In this document: piece by piece, positions 58,855 through 64,000 of the stretch | Layout: every line of letters begins with the position of its first letter | Numbering within the stretch: position 1 is the stretch's first letter | Assembly: GCF_017876435.1 (NCBI RefSeq) | Contig: NZ_JAGIOA010000001.1 | Coordinates: 2,418,001-2,482,000, forward strand | Source of the DNA: Microbacterium phyllosphaerae | Lineage (GTDB): Bacteria > Actinomycetota > Actinomycetes > Actinomycetales > Microbacteriaceae | Reading direction: 5' to 3' | DNA length: 64,000 nt | The notes under the pieces: generated by a model | The model's database searches: none | What the model was told of the DNA's origin: nothing | Seen by the model: only the letters and a program-made list of their open reading frames with translations | Position numbers and translations under genes: made by a program

Positions 58855-61800
58855 TCACGCGTCTTCGGCCGGCAGACCCACCTTCGGCCTCGCCCACGAG
58901 CGACCGCGCGTGTCCTTGAGGATGTCGTACTCCACGTCGACGTGCGGCTCGATCGCGCTGTACTTGTCGTTCGGCGCACCGATCACGAGCTGGAAGCCGA
59001 GCCCGCGCCATGCACCGATCGCACGCTTGGTGAAGTGCGCGTCCGCCTTGATCAAGGCCTCATCCATGAACACCGGTGCGTATCTCGGACGCGCCGCACC
59101 GGCATCCCCGAGCTGGTACCGCAGGGCGGCACCCACGATGAACGCGACGAGCTCCTGCGACTCACCGCCCGACTTCTCGCCGATGTGGTCGTAGAGGGCG
59201 ACGTGTTCCCGCGTGACGGCGTGCACCCGCTCGGCGCTGACACGGACGTGGTTGCGCACGTCGATGAGTTCGGCGAAGTCCGGTGCCGTCCGACGCATGC
59301 GTCCGATCAGACGACTCATCCTGCGATAGACGTTCTCGCGCTCGGCATCCGTCGCCGCGGCGTCGATCAGCCCCCGCACCTCGCGCAGCTCCCTGCGGAA
59401 CCGCCTGCGCGCCTCCGACTGGTTCTCGCGCGGGGAGATCTGCAACCGGTGGTCGTCGTCGTAGAACGGCAGCTCTTCCATGATCCGGTTGATCGGATCG
59501 ATGCGGTTCTTGATCTCGCGCAGTGATCGGCTGAGTGTCGAGTCCAGGCTCGTGAGGTCGTTGCCCGACAGCTTGAGCAGACTGTCGCGCCATTCGGCCT
59601 CCAGCTCATGCAGGCCGTTCGTCTGCAGCGCGTCGAGGATCGCCTCGAACTCGGCGACCGATTCGTCGGGGTCGGGCAGGATCGTGAGCGTGTCCCAGCG
59701 CTCGAGGAAGCCGGTCATCAGGCGGCGCATCTGCTCGCGCTGCTCGGCGTGCGAAGACGCAGCGGCCGTCCGGTCTTCGAGGAGCCGTGCCGCCGCGGTC
59801 CGCAGCGCGGAGTCCAGATGGGCGAGTCGTTCGGATGCCGTCACGCTCACCGCCGCGTCCGCGCCGAGGAAGCGGGCGTCGAGGAAGGCACGGTGCCGCT
59901 CCTCGAGAGCGATGTCCGTCGCCTCCGCCGCATCGATGACGCGCTGGCATGCGTCGACCTGATCGGTGACGTCCACCCAGCGATCCTGGGCGAGCGCGAG
60001 CTCGCCGCCGAGACGTGCGCTCTCATCTCGCAGCCGAGCCGCACGGTGTCGAAGCTCGTCCGCCTGCGAACGCATCTCGGCGATCTGCGGGTTCTCGTCC
60101 GTGACCTCCGCCTCGACCGACAGCCAGCGCTGTCTCTCAGCTGAGACGGCCTCGACGTCGATCTGCTCCCAGGTGAGATCCTCGATCTTCGCGCGCGCCT
60201 TCGCGGTGGTGTCCAGCCGGTCGAGGCGACGCTCGGCGTCTGCCGCGTCCGCGGCGGTGACGTCGCGGCGTGCTTCGAGCTCGGCGATCTGCACGTCGAG
60301 CTCACGGAGTCGACGTGCATTCGAGAACCCGAGCATGTTCGCTCGCCCGTGACCGCCGTGGGATCCCCGGTCTCCCTGAGAGACCTGGCCCGCGAGGGTC
60401 AGCGCGCGCGGATGCGCCGAGAGTTCGGCGGACGAGTCGACGCACACGTACGCGAAGCGCTCCTGAAGCCGCTGCTGGAGCCATCCCGTGAACGGTGTCG
60501 ATCGGAGATCGAGGCGCGCGGGAAGCGTACGCGGATCCGACGTGCGGGTCTCGGACAGTCCCGTCTGCACGCCCTCATAGCTGATCCGATCGGGCGTCCT
60601 GACGGATTCGATGGCTGCGCGGAATCGCCCCAGATGGGCGACGTCGACGAGCAGAGTCCTGGCGAAGCCTCCGAGCGCGAGATTGAAGGCCTCACGCCAC
60701 GGCTCGAACTCGGTGCGCACCTCGACGAGCTCTCCGACGAAGGGCAGGTCGTCGGCGGAGAGTCCGGCGGCTCGGGCGAGCTCCGCCCGCGATTCGTGCA
60801 GGTGGGCGGGGACGCTTCCCCGCAGCTCCTCGGTCCGGTCGCGTTCGGTGCGCAGCTGCGCGAGTTCACGTTCCGCCGACCGACGGGCGGACTCGGCCTC
60901 GGCGAAGTCGGCGCGTGCACCGCGAAGTCCGTCTTCCGGAAGTTCGGCACGGACACGGGCGAGCAGACTCTCGAAGTCCGCCGCGCTCTGCACCTCGGCG
61001 CCGAGGTCGCGCACCACGGTGTCGAAACGATCCCGCTCCCGCCGGACGTCGTCGAGTCGGCGCTCGACCGCACGCAGTTCGCGCTGTGCCGTCTCGAGCC
61101 GGTCGCCCCCGGACTGTCGCAGGACATCGAGAAGGCCTTCGCGTTCGAGCTCGGCGGCCGCCACGAGGGCGTGCTTCTCGCGCACGGCGAGCTGCAGCGA
61201 CTGGGTCCGGTCGCGCAACTCCCCCTCGACCTCGCGAAGCAGGTCGAGGCGACGCTCCGCACTCCACAGCGACGCGAGCGAGGATGCCTCCGAGAAGACC
61301 CCGACCTCGTCGACGACCCGCACCCGCTCCGCCGCCGCATCGATGCGCTGCGAGATGCCGCGGATCGGCTCCAGGGCCGCGACCTGCTGCTTGGCGACCA
61401 GCATGCGGGTTCGCGTGCTCTCGAGCTCGTCGAAGTGTGCGACCACGGCATCGGCGGTCGTCATGGTCTCGGGCTCCTCGAGCACGAGCTTCTTGTACAG
61501 ATCGTCGACCGTCGTGATCTGTTGGCCGGCCTGGATGCGGGCGAGCAGACTGATCGCCTTCGCACCCGAACCGGCTGCGCCGATGCCGAGAACTGCGTGC
61601 AGGCGTGCTGAGAACTCCCGGTCGGTCGCCACCGGTTCGAGGCCCATCGAACGGGCCGCCGCGTCGCTGAGTCGATGCGTCGCCGCGTGTTCGAGACGCG
61701 AGAGGTCGAACGCGCCGTCGATCGTCGCCCGGAGCCGCGTCGTGTCGTCGAGGGTTCGGGCATCGGCAGGGATGTACCAGCCTCGGATCGCGGTGAATCG

Positions 61801-62214
61801 CGAACCGTCGTGGTCGAGCCAGGTCATGGAGACTGCGCTCCAGGTGTCCTCGCCGTCACCGCGCAGCACTCGGAGCTTCGTGCCCTCGTCCGTGCGCGAC
61901 TCGTCGATCTTGCCGCGACCGTAGGAGAGGATGTTGCGCTGCTCCTCGCCGCGCGGGCGTCCGGTCACTCCGCCGTTGGATGCCCCGTTGAACGGCGTGG
62001 TGTGCGGCATCATCAGCGCGATGTAACCGTCCATCAGCGTCGATTTCCCCGAACCGGATCCCCCGCACAGCAGAGTCGCGTCCGGTGAGAACCGCACACG
62101 GTGCGGCCCGCCGTCGTAGCCGCCCCAGTTGATGAGCTGCAGTTCCTCGGCGACCCACTGCTGGCCGCGGGAGCTCGCGGGGATCATCCCGAAGAGCGTG
62201 TCCATCATCGTCAT
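58855..62214 (-). CDS. jetC: JetC/MksB-like SMC ATPase of a Wadjet (Mks) system
   Basis: A 1119-residue SMC/MukB-like ATPase, the loop-extruding motor of the condensin-like complex. Walker [11 protein letters not shown] at residues 50-59 after LLCG; a long coiled-coil and hinge region (about 280-900); and the ABC signature SGGESQ with Walker [10 protein letters not shown] near 1020-1070. The length and the N-terminal [17 protein letters not shown] fit JetC (COG4913-type). ATG at 62214 overlaps the jetB stop by 4 nt, and the longer frame upstream is a shadow. It is the last gene of the operon: no jetD follows, only 26 bp to the convergent PLP gene. Confidence 0.94.
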   Translation of the reverse strand: MTMMDTLFGMIPASSRGQQWVAEELQLINWGGYDGGPHRVRFSPDATLLCGGSGSGKSTLMDGYIALMMPHTTPFNGASNGGVTGRPRGEEQRNILSYGRGKIDESRTDEGTKLRVLRGDGEDTWSAVSMTWLDHDGSRFTAIRGWYIPADARTLDDTTRLRATIDGAFDLSRLEHAATHRLSDAAARSMGLEPVATDREFSARLHAVLGIGAAGSGAKAISLLARIQAGQQITTVDDLYKKLVLEEPETMTTADAVVAHFDELESTRTRMLVAKQQVAALEPIRGISQRIDAAAERVRVVDEVGVFSEASSLASLWSAERRLDLLREVEGELRDRTQSLQLAVREKHALVAAAELEREGLLDVLRQSGGDRLETAQRELRAVERRLDDVRRERDRFDTVVRDLGAEVQSAADFESLLARVRAELPEDGLRGARADFAEAESARRSAERELAQLRTERDRTEELRGSVPAHLHESRAELARAAGLSADDLPFVGELVEVRTEFEPWREAFNLALGGFARTLLVDVAHLGRFRAAIESVRTPDRISYEGVQTGLSETRTSDPRTLPARLDLRSTPFTGWLQQRLQERFAYVCVDSSAELSAHPRALTLAGQVSQGDRGSHGGHGRANMLGFSNARRLRELDVQIAELEARRDVTAADAADAERRLDRLDTTAKARAKIEDLTWEQIDVEAVSAERQRWLSVEAEVTDENPQIAEMRSQADELRHRAARLRDESARLGGELALAQDRWVDVTDQVDACQRVIDAAEATDIALEERHRAFLDARFLGADAAVSVTASERLAHLDSALRTAAARLLEDRTAAASSHAEQREQMRRLMTGFLERWDTLTILPDPDESVAEFEAILDALQTNGLHELEAEWRDSLLKLSGNDLTSLDSTLSRSLREIKNRIDPINRIMEELPFYDDDHRLQISPRENQSEARRRFRRELREVRGLIDAAATDAERENVYRRMSRLIGRMRRTAPDFAELIDVRNHVRVSAERVHAVTREHVALYDHIGEKSGGESQELVAFIVGAALRYQLGDAGAARPRYAPVFMDEALIKADAHFTKRAIGAWRGLGFQLVIGAPNDKYSAIEPHVDVEYDILKDTRGRSWARPKVGLPAEDA

Positions 62215-62876
62215 CGCGCCACCACCGCCTGGGCTCGCAGCCACTCCCGCAGCTCCTTGAGCGTCTCCGCACTCAGCACCACCTCGACGAGAGCGGTGAT
62301 CCGATACCTTCCGCTCGTCTCCTCCTGCACGATGCCTTCTCGATCCAACCGGTCGAGCGCGCTGCGGATCGCCCGCTGCTGCTTCGCGGTGCCGCCGTCG
62401 ACGTCCGCGAAGTAGCTGAGCACCGTCTGCTCGATGTCCTCGATGTCGATGCGCACCGATGCCTCCCCGGCGGCGGACTCCCGCTGATACACGGTTCGCA
62501 GATGCACGAGTACGAGGGTCTCCGCCCGGGAGTACGGGGCATCCTTCAGCAGCACGGGCATGTCGATCTCGTCGGAGCGGAGCTGCTGCTTGTAGGCGAA
62601 TCCACGGGCGTGATCGATGACCAGTCGCAGATAGATGTCGTTGAGACGGGATTCGACCACATGCTGGTGGTCGAGCAGCAGCGCCCACTCACGGCGATTG
62701 CGCTCAGCCGAGATGAACCGACGCTGCAGCAGGTGCACTAGCACGCGTCGGATCTCGGGATCGAGAGTGCCGCGATCTCCCGGGAAGTGCTCCTCGAGAT
62801 CCTGCTCCATCGCCGTCGGGGCGATGAACGGGTCGCTCACGCCGACCGCGGCGAGGTCTTCGTCAGTCATCTGCAT
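62211..62876 (-). CDS. jetB: JetB/MksE-like protein (DUF4194)
   Basis: The 221-residue kite-like subunit (MksE) binding the JetC/JetA neck. It shows the DUF4194 pattern: [43 protein letters not shown], and [17 protein letters not shown] in the winged-helix part, ending [23 protein letters not shown]. It overlaps jetA by 14 bp and jetC by 4 bp, so all three are co-transcribed. Two ATG starts are near (62876, 62870); the first is used. Confidence 0.88.
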   Translation of the reverse strand: MQMTDEDLAAVGVSDPFIAPTAMEQDLEEHFPGDRGTLDPEIRRVLVHLLQRRFISAERNRREWALLLDHQHVVESRLNDIYLRLVIDHARGFAYKQQLRSDEIDMPVLLKDAPYSRAETLVLVHLRTVYQRESAAGEASVRIDIEDIEQTVLSYFADVDGGTAKQQRAIRSALDRLDREGIVQEETSGRYRITALVEVVLSAETLKELREWLRAQAVVAR

Positions 62877-64000
62877 CCTCTTTCGTGCTGCGGGCGATCA
62901 CGGAACCGAAGGCGAAGCGGCGAGTCGTCCCGTCAGGGCGCAGCGCCTCGACGGTGGAGATCCCGTCGCCCTCTGTGAGGCCATTGCGGTGAGCGAGCTC
63001 GAGAAGCCCCAGCAGGTCGACGGGGCGCCGCGTGGCGTCGGGAATGTGTCGGAACGCCTCCGCGAGGTCGAACTCCTCATCGAGCCCTGCCACGTACTCC
63101 TCGAGTTCGGCGTAGCGCGGCCCGCCCCACGCGCGGGTGTCGTGATCGACGAAGTCGACGTCGTCGGCATCCGTGAGCGGCGCGGGCGCGCGCGGAGGAC
63201 GGATGTCGCTCGTGGTCTGGCGCAGGTGCCCCAGATCGATCAGCGGCATGCTGCGCACAGGATCCACGTGTGCGGCAGTGCCCGACCAGCCGTGCAGTCC
63301 GGCGATCACGTCGCGCAGAAGGTCATCGATCTGGCGGTCGCGCAGCGGATCATGGGTCTTCACCTGCCCCGTGATCACGTGCGAGGCGCGCCGCTGCGCG
63401 GCCAGCACCTCTTCGACTCCGAGTTCGACGCGTCGGCCGACGGCGTCGAGCTCGGCGCGCTGAGAGCTGTCGAGGAGACGCGCGAACGGCTGGCTGAGGA
63501 GTCCGCTGAGCTGCTCGGTGAGGGCGTCGATGCGGTCAGGGTCTCCGATCAGGCGCAGAGCACCCGCGAACGCCCGCCCCTCCGCAGTCGACTGCATGAC
63601 GTCCTGCGCGCGCTGCAGGTACTCGCGGAGCACCTCGCCGGTCGGCCGTTCGTCCCGGCGGAGGTGGGCGACGACATCCCGCTGCATGGCCTTGAGCGAT
63701 TCGGCGACACGGGTGAAATCCGCGGGCAGCTCGCGTGCGAGGTGCAGGACGTTCTCCGCCTCCTCGAGGAGCTCGTCGTCGTCGAGCGGGTCTGCGCGCC
63801 CTGATTCCTCGACGCGCGAGATCTCGGCGTCGAGGAGGTCGCGCTCCGCATGGAGCCGAGCGAGACGGCGCACGGGGTCGGCCTCGGCGCTGTCCGAGAG
63901 GTGTTCGACGGCATCGAGCAGTGTGCGGACGCGGGAGTTCGACACTCGGGTGCGCCCTCCGCCGGTGCGACCGGAGATCTCCAGCGCCTCGACCGCGTGG
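62863..64000 (-). CDS. jetA: JetA/MksF-like protein (DUF3375), N-terminus cut by window edge
   Basis: The kleisin subunit (MksF) that bridges the JetC ATPase heads. About 378 residues are visible. The frame runs open to the window edge: [34 protein letters not shown], which fits the middle of DUF3375. The GTG at 63945 inside SNSRV is not accepted as the start because the frame continues upstream with DUF3375-like sequence. Characteristic: [29 protein letters not shown] and [19 protein letters not shown], and the C-terminal winged helix near [18 protein letters not shown]. The missing N-terminus (roughly 100-120 residues) lies outside. jetB follows with a 14-bp overlap. Confidence 0.9.
   Translation of the reverse strand, partial: HAVEALEISGRTGGGRTRVSNSRVRTLLDAVEHLSDSAEADPVRRLARLHAERDLLDAEISRVEESGRADPLDDDELLEEAENVLHLARELPADFTRVAESLKAMQRDVVAHLRRDERPTGEVLREYLQRAQDVMQSTAEGRAFAGALRLIGDPDRIDALTEQLSGLLSQPFARLLDSSQRAELDAVGRRVELGVEEVLAAQRRASHVITGQVKTHDPLRDRQIDDLLRDVIAGLHGWSGTAAHVDPVRSMPLIDLGHLRQTTSDIRPPRAPAPLTDADDVDFVDHDTRAWGGPRYAELEEYVAGLDEEFDLAEAFRHIPDATRRPVDLLGLLELAHRNGLTEGDGISTVEALRPDGTTRRFAFGSVIARSTKEDADD

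Noticed and set aside
63945..64000. jetA starting at the GTG at 63945
   Set aside because: The frame continues upstream to the window edge with typical DUF3375-like sequence ([14 protein letters not shown]), so the true start is outside.

Overview
The window is GC-rich and densely packed. It looks like a core chromosomal segment of a high-GC actinobacterium of the family Microbacteriaceae, most likely Microbacterium. The grounds are gene order and protein features: a pyr operon running through an mIHF-gmk fusion, rpoZ, metK and priA; a trp segment with the HGxxPAAW and Trp-associated membrane proteins ahead of trpC; a PriA without a recognisable helicase P-loop; and a rpsD/alaS/ruvX/mltG/aro cluster. 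The genus call is inference from memory, not a database result. Almost everything is on the minus strand, so transcription mostly runs from high to low coordinates.

Layout. About 22.7 kb down to 1 is one chain of minus-strand genes, many overlapping by 1-8 nt: pyrR-pyrB-pyrC-(PH-like)-carA-carB-pyrF-gmk-rpoZ-metK-priA-fmt-rsmB-rpe-hisE-hisG-hisF-hisI-(Trp membrane protein)-(HGxxPAAW)-trpC-trpB-trpA-lgt. It joins pyrimidine, purine, methionine, histidine and tryptophan biosynthesis to translation initiation, and pyrR has a likely PyrR-binding RNA loop just ahead of its ribosome binding site. At 22.8-28.3 kb are a hypothetical gene, an MBL-fold/Rieske protein and a SWIM-SNF2 helicase. At 28.3-41.2 kb comes a shikimate and translation cluster (nusB, efp, aroQ, aroB, aroK, aroC, aroE, mltG, ruvX, alaS, rpsD, rarA). 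At 41.3-46.5 kb is a nitrite assimilation and siroheme cluster (nirB, nirD, cobA, and a hemD fused to a DNA-binding domain). At 46.7-57.3 kb are a DUF349 gene, a tentative AbiEi-like gene, relA, secF-secD-yajC, ruvB-ruvA-ruvC and a YebC-family gene. At 57.4-58.8 kb is a plus-strand PLP decarboxylase.

The last 5 kb (58.9-64.0 kb) holds the main accessory content: an operon of JetA (DUF3375, cut by the window edge), JetB (DUF4194) and JetC (MukB/SMC-like ATPase), i.e. a type I Wadjet / MksBEF condensin-like anti-plasmid system. The nuclease subunit JetD (MksG), expected right after jetC, is not there: only 26 bp separate jetC from the convergent PLP decarboxylase. Other points of interest are the mIHF-guanylate kinase fusion, the HemD-winged-helix fusion, the missing trpE between hisI and the Trp membrane protein, and several -10 promoter elements built on the stop codon of the gene upstream.

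No tRNA, rRNA, CRISPR array, insertion sequence or prophage was seen, and no gene-free stretch exceeds 300 bases (the longest is about 215 bp, between nirB and the DUF349 gene).
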